From: Sphingobacteriales bacterium
GTDB taxonomy: Bacteria > Bacteroidota > Bacteroidia > Chitinophagales > Chitinophagaceae
Reading direction: 5' to 3'
DNA: 64,000 nucleotides
NCBI GenBank assembly: GCA_016219985.1
Contig: JACRJO010000036.1
Coordinates: 1 to 64,000 of the forward strand
Below are positions 35,308 through 43,472 of this stretch, one piece after another; position 1 is the first letter of the stretch, and every line of letters starts with the position of its first letter. The translations under genes were made by a program, and so were the position numbers. The notes below the pieces were generated by a model. It had not been told where the DNA came from. It was given only the letters and a program-made list of their open reading frames with translations, and did not search any database.

Positions 35308-35682
35308 ATGATACAACCTTTTTACAGACTGACCACCCTCGTGGCACAGGTGCTTATTCTTTCTCTGCTCCTTGTCGCCTGTGCTGAAACACAGGAAGTA
35401 CAGCCAGCCGGTGAAAAACTGCTCGGCTTTGTCTTTGACTACGATAAAAGCGAAGTGGCCATCACCGTGGTTACGAAGGGCTGTACCGGGAAAGCGGATT
35501 TCAGCATCCGGGTAAGCGGCAACAGTATCGAAGTACAAAGGAAAAAAGTAGATGCCTGCAAAGCCATGCCGGAGACGGTCGTCTTTACCTATACGATGGG
35601 GGAACTTGGAGTTGATCCCAACAAAGCCTATACGGTCCGGAATCCCTTTATAGCCAATCCCAACCTGGCCGCTATTCCATGA
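35308..35682 (+). CDS. Small lipoprotein, unknown function
   Basis: A 124-aa protein with a lipobox LLVAC (Cys25). The mature part is about 100 residues with two further cysteines (VTKGCTGKADF and VDACKAMP) that may pair. No family recognised. It stands between two unrelated genes, with no clear terminator on either side. Confidence 0.65.
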   Translation: MIQPFYRLTTLVAQVLILSLLLVACAETQEVQPAGEKLLGFVFDYDKSEVAITVVTKGCTGKADFSIRVSGNSIEVQRKKVDACKAMPETVVFTYTMGELGVDPNKAYTVRNPFIANPNLAAIP

Positions 35683-35721
35683 TCGCGTAAAAGAAAGAAG
35701 CAAACAAAGGGAGATGCGGCC

Positions 35722-37275
35722 CTATTTTCTCCGCTTGCTGGCGAGGTATTTTTCGTGGATAATCGTACCCATAGGCTTATTGTACACTTTACCCTCCACC
35801 CAGGAAATAATATCGAGATAAGCAAAGGCCCGGGTCTGGAAGCGGTTTGTCTCCAGGTGCTTGATCTGCTGCAGGAATTTTTCAAACTCCGGTTTCAGCT
35901 GCCGGGTGGGTATGCTGATGGAATGACGGAGGAATTTGATCATGGCTTCCTCCACCGCCGTAAGGTTCTTCATCCGGGCCATGAAGCGGAACACGGATTT
36001 GGTCAGGGACTCCATCAGCATGTCATTGCCCAGTTCGTAATGGGCCAGCAGGTGCACGAGGCGGGCATAGCACTGAAGGTCATAACGCAGGTTGGTCTTA
36101 TCGTTGATGATCAGCTGCAGGTAGTCGATACAGGTATTGAAGTCCCCGCTGCCGAAGTAGAGCATGGCGAATTTATAATTCAGCACCAGTACCCGGTGAC
36201 TGTCGAGGAACAGGTTATATTCTTCAAGATCTTTTTCGATCGAAGGCACCAGGGCCAGTCCTTCTTTAAAAGTGCCCTGCATAAAATGCTGGTTGATCCG
36301 GGCCTGGCTCATATAGATAAAGACCTGGATGCGGAAGTTGTCATTCTCCCGGATCCTTTCGCTTTGCGCTACTTTTTCCAGCAGCTTCAGGGTCTTTTCA
36401 AACTGCCGGTGGTTACGCAGGTCAAAATGCGCATTCAGGAGGTTGTGGATCCCCTTGATATAGTGGCCGGTTTCCACCCGTATCATCATAGGGAGGTCAT
36501 GAAACAGGTCCACCCATTTCTGCGTGTACCGGTAATACTGTAAGAAATCCTGCCGGATAAACGCGTACCAGGTATAGCTCTGGTAGAGGTACATCCGTTC
36601 GTAGAAACCGGTTTCCTTCCAGGCTCCCGAGGGCAGGTTCTGGGTCATGAACTTGCGGATATCCTTCTCATCGTATTCATCCCGGGAATGGCCGTGCTGT
36701 ACAAACCAGCTGAATAATTGAAGGGCCAGGTTGGACAAACGCGCCACTTTATCAATATGCGCGTTCACTTCATTGGCCTCGATTGAAAGGGCATCCGCGC
36801 GGTGGTGAATATGGCGGGTGATATGCAGGCCCTCGATTCTTTTTTCGAGGGCGATCAGTTGCGGGAGGAAGTTGATTTTCTGGTTACTCCGGGCAATTTC
36901 CTTGGCCCGGTCGATGATCCGCAGGCTTTGCATAAACAACCCCTTCTTGTACAGGATATGGGCGTAATCAAACTGTTCATTCAGTTGCAGGTCCAGGCTG
37001 TCAGTGCTTTTCAGGAGCCGGAGGCTGGCGAGGATCTGCTTGTACAGGTGGGTTTTCAGGTTGGCCAGCTGGGGTTTGGTCACGTCATCCAGCTTTTTCA
37101 GCAGGGCCTTTTCCTCGTAGTCCTTGAGCTTGTCCAGGGCGTCAAAAAGCCGCACAATTTTGAGGTCCTCCTTCCCCGAGCTGCGCTTGATATAGAGCTT
37201 AAAATGCCTTTTTTCGGCCTTTTCGAGGGATTTTATAAGCTGAAATAATATGTCGGTTGAGCGGTTGGACATCAT
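35722..37275 (-). CDS. Large helical-repeat protein, unknown function
   Basis: A 517-aa protein without a signal peptide, thus cytoplasmic. It begins MMSNRSTDILFQLIKSLEKA and is almost entirely helical, with TPR-like helix pairs (FDYAHILYKKGLFMQSLRII, then FAMLYFGSGDFNTCIDYLQL). Similar long proteins are conserved in Bacteroidota without a known role. The basic N-terminal 90 residues (KRHFKLYIKRSSGKEDLK) differ from the rest and may contact nucleic acid. Confidence 0.72.
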   Translation of the reverse strand: MMSNRSTDILFQLIKSLEKAEKRHFKLYIKRSSGKEDLKIVRLFDALDKLKDYEEKALLKKLDDVTKPQLANLKTHLYKQILASLRLLKSTDSLDLQLNEQFDYAHILYKKGLFMQSLRIIDRAKEIARSNQKINFLPQLIALEKRIEGLHITRHIHHRADALSIEANEVNAHIDKVARLSNLALQLFSWFVQHGHSRDEYDEKDIRKFMTQNLPSGAWKETGFYERMYLYQSYTWYAFIRQDFLQYYRYTQKWVDLFHDLPMMIRVETGHYIKGIHNLLNAHFDLRNHRQFEKTLKLLEKVAQSERIRENDNFRIQVFIYMSQARINQHFMQGTFKEGLALVPSIEKDLEEYNLFLDSHRVLVLNYKFAMLYFGSGDFNTCIDYLQLIINDKTNLRYDLQCYARLVHLLAHYELGNDMLMESLTKSVFRFMARMKNLTAVEEAMIKFLRHSISIPTRQLKPEFEKFLQQIKHLETNRFQTRAFAYLDIISWVEGKVYNKPMGTIIHEKYLASKRRK

Positions 37276-37361
37276 AAAGAGTTTTTGCTGAAATCCGCTG
37301 CCAGCAAGGCTTTCAGCGCTTCCCTGCCGGCTTAGGCATAATGAAATCAGGCCTTATTTGA

Positions 37362-37393
37362 TTTGAACGGCGGGAAACCGCTGACTACATTTG
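37362..37393 (+). promoter_or_regulatory. Consensus Bacteroidota promoter for a non-coding transcript
   Basis: TTTG at 37362-37365, exactly 20 nt of spacer, then TACATTTG at 37386-37393. Both elements and the spacing are perfect matches, the best promoter in the window, yet no open frame follows it. Confidence 0.75.
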
Positions 37394-37396
37394 TGT

Positions 37397-37585
37397 CAGA
37401 AGATTAAATCATACGGCAGCAATCGTCAGAAGGGCAAACGTCAGAGGTCAAAGTTAAAGCCGGTAATCTTCAAAAACGCTGATAACCGGTACAAAATTCA
37501 GCAAACAACTCTTACTTCGAAGAATTTTCATATGGCAAGCAATCGTTAGAGGTCAGTCCGTTTCTACGGAAGGGCCTTTTTTGTT
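37397..37585 (+). ncRNA. Candidate small RNA of about 190 nt
   Basis: Between the consensus promoter and a strong terminator there is no open reading frame, but internal structure is visible: CCGGTAATC pairs with GATAACCGG (one mismatch) around a 12-nt loop, and AAAATTC pairs with GAATTTT around the CTTCGAAG region. A motif CGTCAGAAGG / CGTCAGAGGTC / CGTTAGAGGTC occurs three times (about 37424, 37440 and 37544). The size is that of 6S RNA, but I do not see the long closed stem of 6S, so no family is assigned. Alternative: a 5' leader with attenuator for the asparaginase gene at 37743. Confidence 0.5.
37550..37585 (+). terminator. Terminator of the candidate small RNA
   Basis: AGGTC-ag-TCCGT-ttct-ACGGA-ag-GGCCT folds into a stem with a symmetrical internal loop, followed by TTTTTTGTTTT. 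Confidence 0.85.
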
Positions 37586-37742
37586 TTAAGGCCCGCTAAA
37601 GTAATAATTTATTCACAGGAACAAAGGATCCGGGCCGGTTTTTTTAAATTTTCTATCCTCCTCCGCCTTTTATTGAATAATCCCCATTGGCGGCCTTCCC
37701 GCTAAATCACCGATTCGTTTACCTTCACAGCAAAATTTCAAT

Positions 37743-38231
37743 ATGGCGATCCGCATTTTCATTACCGGCGGCACTTTTGACAAGGAATACAATGAGATAA
37801 CCGGGCAATTGTATTTCAATGACACCCATATGCATGACCTGCTGGACATGGGTCGCTGCAAAGTGCCGGTGGAGATCCGGACCCTGATGATGATCGACAG
37901 CCTGGAAATGACGGATGAGGACCGCGAGCTGATCGTGCACCAGTGCAATAACTGCGAGGAGGACCAGCTCGTGATCACGCACGGGACGGATACCATGGCT
38001 GAAACGGCGGTAAAGCTGGCGCAGAAAGTAAAAAATAAAACGGTGGTCCTGACCGGGGCCATGATCCCCATTAAATTCGGCAGTTCCGACGGGCTGTTCA
38101 ACCTGGGCAGCGCCCTTGCCTTCGCCCAGACCCTGTCTCCCGGTGTGTATGTAGCGATGAACGGCCGCTGTTTTACGGCTGACAATGTGCGCAAGAATAA
38201 ACAGACAGGGATGTTTGAGGAAATAAAATAA
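37743..38231 (+). CDS. Single-domain asparaginase-like protein
   Basis: A 162-aa protein covering only the N-terminal, active-site domain of L-asparaginase. The first signature is IFITGGTFDKEYNE and the second is VITHGTDTMAETAV; VVLTGAMIPIKFGSSDGLFN also fits. Full asparaginases have about 330 residues; the C-terminal domain, which helps form the dimer interface and the active-site lid, is absent, and the stop is not followed by a remnant of it. Such short members exist in several phyla and their reaction is uncertain. Confidence 0.85.
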   Translation: MAIRIFITGGTFDKEYNEITGQLYFNDTHMHDLLDMGRCKVPVEIRTLMMIDSLEMTDEDRELIVHQCNNCEEDQLVITHGTDTMAETAVKLAQKVKNKTVVLTGAMIPIKFGSSDGLFNLGSALAFAQTLSPGVYVAMNGRCFTADNVRKNKQTGMFEEIK

Positions 38232-38249
38232 TGCGAAAGAGTCGGTCTC

Positions 38250-38278
38250 AAAAAAAAGGCCTGAGCCTGCGGCTCAGG
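38250..38278 (-). terminator. Terminator of the leftward ArsR operon
   Basis: On the minus strand CCTGAGCC-gca-GGCTCAGG is followed by CC and eight T. It is 218 nt beyond the stop of the last operon gene. Confidence 0.75.
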
Positions 38279-38334
38279 TCCGTCAAACCTGTCCTCATAA
38301 GAAACTCACCTGCAACAATCCAACCGGGTCTCGT

Positions 38335-38409
38335 CATGATAATCCCGGGCCTGCTGTATAAATAGTGCTCCGGTCTTTCAACGATCCCCTGCTTCAACAG
38401 GGTTAATAT
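38335..38409 (-). pseudogene. Possible remnant of a REP-associated tyrosine transposase C-terminus
   Basis: On the minus strand the frame reads LLKQGIVERPEHYLYS, which resembles the conserved C-terminal stretch of RAYT/TnpA_REP transposases (xPVxAGIVxxPExYxYSSA). No catalytic HUH motif or tyrosine region is nearby, and the reading beyond YLYS runs into a CCGGGTCTC repeat word. If correct, it is a decayed tail, not a gene. The match is short and could be chance. Confidence 0.35.
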
Positions 38410-38495
38410 GAACGTGGCGGATCTTTTGCATAATAAGGCCTTAACTAAACAATTCCTTCGGTTGGATATCCTGCCCCGGAGTTGGCTTCCCCAGC

Positions 38496-38969
38496 TCAAA
38501 AAAGACGAAGGGCTTTATTCAAACATTGCTCAAGCCCTATTTTTGCAAAATGACTCATCTGCCCGAAATCAGCAAATTCTGTCACCACGACCTCCGTTTC
38601 ATTTTCGCCTAATGAAGTAAATGTCACGACAGTGAGAATATCTTCCGGAAAATCAGCCGGCATACCAACTTCCACCGGTCTTCTTTTGTTGCCCTCCGCA
38701 TCAGCCATATTCTGGAGGTATTCAATTCTTTTATAAGGCTCGATTTTAGTATAGGTCCACAGGTTATAGGATACCCTGCCACCCATTTCCCCCGGGGCCT
38801 TCATGGCTACCAGCGAACTTTTTCCCACTTCAAAATGTATATCCGCAAGCGGGCAGGTAAACTGATCCGGACCCCACCATTGCTTTACATAGGCCGGCTC
38901 CGACCAGAGTTTCCAAACGACTTCCGCAGAACAATTGAATACCCGCTTAACAATTAAAGACTTTGCCAT
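38496..38969 (-). CDS. AHSA1/SRPBCC-family protein
   Basis: A 157-aa protein of the START/AHSA1-like fold: VKRVFNCSAEVVWKLWSEPA and VKQWWGPDQFTCPLADIHFE at the start, MGGRVSYNLWTYTKIEPYKR, and a closing FAKIGLEQCLNKALRLF. Members bind hydrophobic ligands or act as chaperone cofactors; genes like this very often lie with an ArsR regulator, as here. The last gene of the leftward four-gene operon. Confidence 0.88.
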   Translation of the reverse strand: MAKSLIVKRVFNCSAEVVWKLWSEPAYVKQWWGPDQFTCPLADIHFEVGKSSLVAMKAPGEMGGRVSYNLWTYTKIEPYKRIEYLQNMADAEGNKRRPVEVGMPADFPEDILTVVTFTSLGENETEVVVTEFADFGQMSHFAKIGLEQCLNKALRLF

Positions 38970-38971
38970 GG

Positions 38972-39400
38972 TCAGACGCTTTTTAGTTTTTGAATGTCGA
39001 TCTTCTTCATTTTCAGAAAAGCTTCAATCAGCTTTCCTCCCTTTTCAGGATGTGACAAAAGCTCTCCAAGCATTACAGGAATGACCTGCCACGAGATCCC
39101 GAATTTATCGGCACACCAGCCGCAGCAATTTTCCCGGCCCCCGTCTGCCGTTAAAGCCGCCCAGTAGTAATCAATCTCCTTTTGATCCTCACAGGGTATT
39201 ACAAATGAAAAGGCCTCGCTGAAAGCGTGCGGGGGACGCCTGTCATTGAGCGCCATTATATGCCTCCCGTTCAGTTCAAAATTCACCACCAGCTCAGATT
39301 CGTTCAGGATCCGGGAATTGGGGAAAATGCTGCAATAATATACAGCAGCAGGCTTTGCCTCCTTTTCAAACCACAGACAGGGATAAATTTGTTTTGCCAT
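38972..39400 (-). CDS. PhnB-like VOC protein (3-demethylubiquinone-9 3-methyltransferase-type domain)
   Basis: A 142-aa protein. IYPCLWFEKEAKPAAVYYCS at the start, VNFELNGRHIMALNDRR, then NCCGWCADKFGISWQVIPVM are all typical of the PhnB family, which despite its name has no shown methyltransferase activity. Two bases separate its stop from the AHSA1 start. Partner in an ArsR-controlled unit; substrate unknown. Confidence 0.87.
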   Translation of the reverse strand: MAKQIYPCLWFEKEAKPAAVYYCSIFPNSRILNESELVVNFELNGRHIMALNDRRPPHAFSEAFSFVIPCEDQKEIDYYWAALTADGGRENCCGWCADKFGISWQVIPVMLGELLSHPEKGGKLIEAFLKMKKIDIQKLKSV

Positions 39401-39401
39401 A

Positions 39402-39791
39402 CTATATTTGTTTTTTAAGTTTTGAAAGCTTATACCCCAGGAATGTCGTTACCGGCGTCAGTATAATCAGCGACAGCGGGTACCAATGAGGCGGAATATG
39501 CCACTGTATCACAGCCCCGGCAATTCCAACGATTAAACCTATCGTACCCAGTATCAGCACATGCCGGAGTGGCGTGTCAGGGGCTAACCGGGCGGTGACA
39601 AAAGTGCCGGCTATGCCATATAATGCCCGGTAAAACACTATGCCAAGTATAACCCAGTCAGGGTTTTCCCGGAATGGTTCTTCGATTATGATGCCGGTCT
39701 TCTCCAGCAGGGTGTCCGTTAATACGGAAAGTACGGCCCCGGTCAGAAGGCCGGCGGTAATCGCTGCTGCCGATCTCATTAATTTCTTCAT
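39402..39791 (-). CDS. Four-helix membrane protein
   Basis: A 129-aa protein with four hydrophobic helices (AAAITAGLLTGAVLSVLTDT, VFYRALYGIAGTFVTARLA, LGTIGLIVGIAGAVIQ, SLIILTPVTTFLGYKLSKL). The frame begins four bases before the end of arsR, so the two are translationally coupled. I do not recognise a family with certainty. PhnB and AHSA1 genes follow at one- or two-base spacing. Confidence 0.75.
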   Translation of the reverse strand: MKKLMRSAAAITAGLLTGAVLSVLTDTLLEKTGIIIEEPFRENPDWVILGIVFYRALYGIAGTFVTARLAPDTPLRHVLILGTIGLIVGIAGAVIQWHIPPHWYPLSLIILTPVTTFLGYKLSKLKKQI

Positions 39792-40111
39792 ATAGCGCCG
39801 TTTTTCCCTTTGATTATTTTTTCCATCCGGTCAAAACGCCCTTCCCATAATTCCCGGAACTGTTCCGCCCAGTCAAAAACCTCTTTCATCCTTTTCGGGT
39901 TAAAAGAATAGTGCACTTCTCTTCCTTTCTGTTTTGAGGTAACCAACTTGCACTCGGTGAGAATTTGCAAATGTTTGGAAATAGTTTGTCTCGTACTGTC
40001 AAAATTTTCAGCAATGGCATTGGGCGTGCAACTCCCAAGGGCCAGCAGTCCTAATATGGCCCTGCGGGTCGGGTCAGCAATTGCCTGGAAAACATCCCTG
40101 CGTAAATTCAT
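39788..40111 (-). CDS. ArsR-family transcriptional repressor
   Basis: A 107-aa winged-helix protein: FQAIADPTRRAILGLLALGS, then the recognition helix in STRQTISKHLQILTEC, the wing VTSKQKGREVHYSFN, and the end EGRFDRMEKII. The metal-binding ELCVCDL motif of ArsR/SmtB sensors is absent, which places it among the ArsR members that pair with AHSA1 proteins and sense something other than metal. It probably represses its own operon through the palindrome next to it. Confidence 0.92.
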   Translation of the reverse strand: MNLRRDVFQAIADPTRRAILGLLALGSCTPNAIAENFDSTRQTISKHLQILTECKLVTSKQKGREVHYSFNPKRMKEVFDWAEQFRELWEGRFDRMEKIIKGKNGAI

Positions 40112-40130
40112 AAAATGCAGCTATTTGACT

Positions 40131-40162
40131 GCAAAATACGCGCAATCATTTAACTGCGCAAA
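40131..40162 (-). promoter_or_regulatory. arsR operon promoter with overlapping operator
   Basis: On the minus strand TTTG (40159-40162), 20 nt of spacer, then TATTTTGC (40131-40138, a near match to TAnnTTTG). The spacer holds the inverted repeat GCGCA-n10-TGCGC (40140-40144 and 40155-40159), placed where a bound ArsR dimer would block polymerase. The ATG lies about 20 nt downstream of the box. Confidence 0.65.
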
Positions 40163-40578
40163 TTTTTTTTGCTTCCGGACTTTTCTTGCAGGATTCTATT
40201 TTCCATTCCCGGAATATGCCAAAACGGGCTTCCGGCCGGTTATCACCAACGGGGTTTTCGGGGTGACCAATAACAGCATTTGCTTCACTAATGCCGTATG
40301 TAACCGGCAGGGCAGGCTTTTTCTGCTTCAGCAGGCCTTTCATAGAATAATGGTGTACCCGATAAAGTGCTGTGCTATTTTTATTTCCGGCTCATTAAAA
40401 AAACAGGAACAGGAATAAGATTTCTCCCGCTTACTCCTGTACGATCCGGTTGCTGAAACCAGGGATCCTAACAAAGGCAATTGCAGGAATATCATCCCCG
40501 ACTGCCCATTTTCTTTGTTATCCTGGTTTACTCCCCGTAAAGGAATTGCTGCTATAGCAGCTAAATAATAAAAAGCGT
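40163..40578. other. Long intergenic gap without a recognised gene
   Basis: It holds a T-run, CAGGAATAAG pairing imperfectly with CTTACTCCTG near 40410-40440, and no convincing frame on either strand (a 65-codon minus-strand frame at 40146-40343 has no start context or family). It may include the promoter of the gene at 40579, but no exact TAnnTTTG box was found. Confidence 0.4.
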
Positions 40579-41739
40579 ATGAAACGAATTCACAGCATTG
40601 ATATTACCCGGGGTATCGTAATGATAATAATGGCACTCGACCATGTAAGGGATCTGATACATACCACATCCATCACCCAGTCACCCACTGACCTGGCAAC
40701 AACCAGCCCGTTCTTGTTTTTTACCAGGTGGGTCACCTATTTGTGCGCCCCGGTTTTCGTCTTTCTTTCCGGCACATCCGCCTTTCTTTCCTTTACCCGC
40801 AGCAACAATTTTGCCGCCAGCAGGCGGTTCTTATGGACAAGGGGTGTTTGGCTGATCGCGCTGGACTTAACGGTTATAAATTTTGCACTCTGGTTTGACA
40901 TTCATTTTAATGTTTTTCTTTTCAACGTAGTCTCGGCCATTGGCTTCGGGTATATTATCCTGGGCCTTGTTTTAAAATTATCCGGCAAAACCATCGCCAT
41001 TGTCGGGCTGCTGATTGTATTTCTGCATAACCTTGCCCCCCTTATTCCCCTGGCCGAAACGTCCACTTTTAAAAAGCTGTTAATGCCCTTCTTTGGGCCC
41101 GGGGCCATTCCGCTGGGAGGCGGCAAAACATTCGTGATAGGTTATCCGCCCGTCCCCTGGCTCGCTGTTATGCTGCTGGGTTTTGCAAGCGGAAAACTAT
41201 TTGAGCGGGAGATCAGTGACCGGAAGAAAATATTCTATAAAACCGGTCTGGGAGCTATCCTGTTATCCGTCCTTATTCGATTCGTAAATATCTATGGCGA
41301 CGCCGCTCCCTGGAGTACGCAAAAAAACAGCCTCTACACGTTTCTTTCTTTTTTGGATATCACCAAATACCCCCCTTCCCTCGTTTATTGTCTCCTGTTC
41401 CTCGGAATAATGTTTTTGATTCTTTCAGCGGCAGAGGGACTGCAAAATAAATTTACCAAAATTGCAGTTGTATATGGGAAAGTACCCCTCTTCTATTTCC
41501 TGCTTCATTTCTTTATTATACACATACTGATGTTCCTGATCCTGTTCTGGCAGGGATACCGGGTTTCTGATTTCGTGTTTGGCTTCAATTTTGGCCGGCC
41601 AAAAGGAATGAGCGGGCTTTCCCTGCCGGGTGTTTACCTGACCTGGGCCGGGGTGGTGGCCCTGCTTTACCCGCTCTGCTTATGGTATGGAAAATATAAA
41701 CAAACTCACCCTGAAAAAAAATGGCTGAGGTATTTATAA
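40579..41739 (+). CDS. DUF1624 / heparan-alpha-glucosaminide N-acetyltransferase-like membrane protein
   Basis: A 386-aa protein with about ten helices. The start RIHSIDITRGIVMIIMALDH, with the DxxRG and histidine pattern, and FVFLSGTSAFLSF are the signatures of the HGSNAT/DUF1624 acyltransferase-like family. In lysosomes the eukaryotic relative moves an acetyl group from acetyl-CoA across the membrane to glucosamine; bacterial members are thought to acylate envelope glycans. Acceptor unknown. Confidence 0.87.
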   Translation: MKRIHSIDITRGIVMIIMALDHVRDLIHTTSITQSPTDLATTSPFLFFTRWVTYLCAPVFVFLSGTSAFLSFTRSNNFAASRRFLWTRGVWLIALDLTVINFALWFDIHFNVFLFNVVSAIGFGYIILGLVLKLSGKTIAIVGLLIVFLHNLAPLIPLAETSTFKKLLMPFFGPGAIPLGGGKTFVIGYPPVPWLAVMLLGFASGKLFEREISDRKKIFYKTGLGAILLSVLIRFVNIYGDAAPWSTQKNSLYTFLSFLDITKYPPSLVYCLLFLGIMFLILSAAEGLQNKFTKIAVVYGKVPLFYFLLHFFIIHILMFLILFWQGYRVSDFVFGFNFGRPKGMSGLSLPGVYLTWAGVVALLYPLCLWYGKYKQTHPEKKWLRYL

Positions 41740-41782
41740 GCGGGTCACAGCCTTAATCTTTAACAAATACAGATCGTTCAGC

Positions 41783-42757
41783 ATGAAAAAAAATAATACC
41801 CTTGTATTCTTAGTTATGCTGCTCCTGTCCTGCAGCGAAAAGAAAAATACTGAAACAGCCCGGCCGGTCCTGGCCACCGGGTTTCCAAAACCGGCGATTT
41901 TTGAGGAAGGCATCATTTCAACCGGCGACTATGAGGCGCACCCGGCATTCTCGCCGTCAGGGGATACCCTGTACTTTATCAAATGTACAGCAGACCTGGG
42001 CATGAGCACTATCTGCGTGTCGTATAAAAGAAACGGGAAATGGACGAACCCTGAAGTAGCCTCCTTTTCGGGAAAGTTTCTGGATGTTGACCCCTTTGTA
42101 ACCAAAGACGGCAATACCCTTTACTTTTCATCGAACCGGCCGGTGAGTGAGGGCGGTTCAATAAAACCCGACTGGGATATCTGGAAGGTTGAACTAGTAA
42201 ACAATTCATGGGGTAAGCCGGTTCATCTTGATTCTGCTGTTAACAGTAACGAAGATGAATACTACCCAACTATTTCTGATAATGGCACCCTGTATTTTGG
42301 TTCAGCAAGGATTAACGGGAAAGGCGGGTCAGATATCTATTTTGCAAAATCCGTAAACGGAAATTATAGTACTGTTGAAAATGCCGGCGATTCTGTCAAC
42401 ACCAGCAATAACGAATACGAGCCCTTTATTGCCAGGGATGAAAGCTATTTGATTTTTATGGCAACCAACCCGGGCGGCCTCGTTCATGCGGATTTATACC
42501 TCAGCTATAACAGAAAGGGCAAATGGTCAAAACCGGTAAAGCTGCCCGCGCCGGTTAACTCGGAGGCAACTGAATGGTCACCCAAAGTGACCCGGGATGA
42601 CAACTATTTCTTCTTCGGGAGCACCCGTAATAAAAATGCCGGCCAGGTTCCCGGGACCGAAAGCATCGAAAAACTGGAAAAAAGAGTAAACAGCGCGGGT
42701 AATGGATTAAGTGATATTTATATAGTGGATTTATCCGCGCTGCAGATAAGAAGATAG
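41783..42757 (+). CDS. TolB-like (PD40) beta-propeller lipoprotein
   Basis: A 324-aa protein with a lipobox LLLSC (Cys17). The rest consists of WD40-like PD40 blades: AHPAFSPSGDTLYFIKC, DPFVTKDGNTLYFSSNRP, EDEYYPTISDNGTLYFGS and EYEPFIARDESYLIFM, each with a beta-strand pair ending in an aromatic residue. Such lipoproteins in Bacteroidota are taken as envelope binding proteins with no known ligand. Confidence 0.85.
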   Translation: MKKNNTLVFLVMLLLSCSEKKNTETARPVLATGFPKPAIFEEGIISTGDYEAHPAFSPSGDTLYFIKCTADLGMSTICVSYKRNGKWTNPEVASFSGKFLDVDPFVTKDGNTLYFSSNRPVSEGGSIKPDWDIWKVELVNNSWGKPVHLDSAVNSNEDEYYPTISDNGTLYFGSARINGKGGSDIYFAKSVNGNYSTVENAGDSVNTSNNEYEPFIARDESYLIFMATNPGGLVHADLYLSYNRKGKWSKPVKLPAPVNSEATEWSPKVTRDDNYFFFGSTRNKNAGQVPGTESIEKLEKRVNSAGNGLSDIYIVDLSALQIRR

Positions 42758-42923
42758 TTCCGGGTTCTTTGATTCCTGACAAATCCGCAATGAGCTGTGC
42801 CTGGCGGGACCACCTTCGCTGTCGGTATGGCCGGGGGCGGGAGCGATAGCACAATGGCCTGGTCCGGGTCATACCGGCCTGTCCACTATTAAAAAAATTA
42901 TAGTACGGTAAACTTATTACACG

Positions 42924-43319
42924 ATGATCAACAATATAGCCCCCTCTTTTGCAAACGGGAAAATTTGCTATATAGAAATTCCTGCTTTGGACATTCAGCA
43001 ATCTTCAAGGTTTTATCAAAATGTATTCGGCTGGAATATCCGGGAAGATGCTGCCGGCAACACGTCCTTTGATGACAGCGTCAGGCAGGTAAGCGGGATG
43101 TGGGTCCTTGACAGAGAGCCCGCAACAAAACCAGGGCTGCTGATTTCTATCATGGTGTTCAGCCTGTCGGACACGCTGAAGCTGATTGCAGAAAATAATG
43201 GAAAAATTATTCAGGTTCCTGGTAAGGACTCGCCGGAACAGGTTGCCCGGTTTTCCGATCCGGCCGGAAACCTGTTTTGCCTGTACCAGGATCAACAGGC
43301 AATTAACAGTCAGCGCTAA
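42924..43319 (+). CDS. VOC-family protein
   Basis: A 131-aa protein with the two halves of the VOC fold: ICYIEIPALDIQQSSRFYQN and VARFSDPAGNLFCLYQD. The glutamate in IEIP is the usual metal ligand of the first half. It lacks the N-terminal extension of true glyoxalase I; the substrate is unknown. It lies alone, 166 nt after the TolB-like gene. Confidence 0.82.
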   Translation: MINNIAPSFANGKICYIEIPALDIQQSSRFYQNVFGWNIREDAAGNTSFDDSVRQVSGMWVLDREPATKPGLLISIMVFSLSDTLKLIAENNGKIIQVPGKDSPEQVARFSDPAGNLFCLYQDQQAINSQR

Positions 43320-43472
43320 TAACAAAATGGATAAAGCAATCCTGCTGGTATGATCATCTCAATTTTCCCCGCGTAACGGAGGATGCTTCGCCGGCTGGCA
43401 ATTAGATACCAATTGCGGTTTTACCGCCTGCAGTTCAGGGTGCCGGCAGAACAATATTGTAAAAAAAATCAA

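Noticed and set aside
37397..37585. Assignment of the small RNA candidate to 6S RNA or tmRNA
   Set aside because: The size fits 6S, but the 5' and 3' ends do not pair into the long stem, and there is no tRNA-like end or tag frame of tmRNA.
38248..38499. An 83-codon minus-strand frame after the AHSA1 gene as a real gene
   Set aside because: It spans repeat words and the terminator of the operon; only a short internal stretch recalls a transposase end, so it is reported as a possible remnant.
40146..40343. A 65-codon minus-strand frame upstream of the ArsR operon
   Set aside because: No promoter box, no family and no conservation evidence; it covers an otherwise empty gap.
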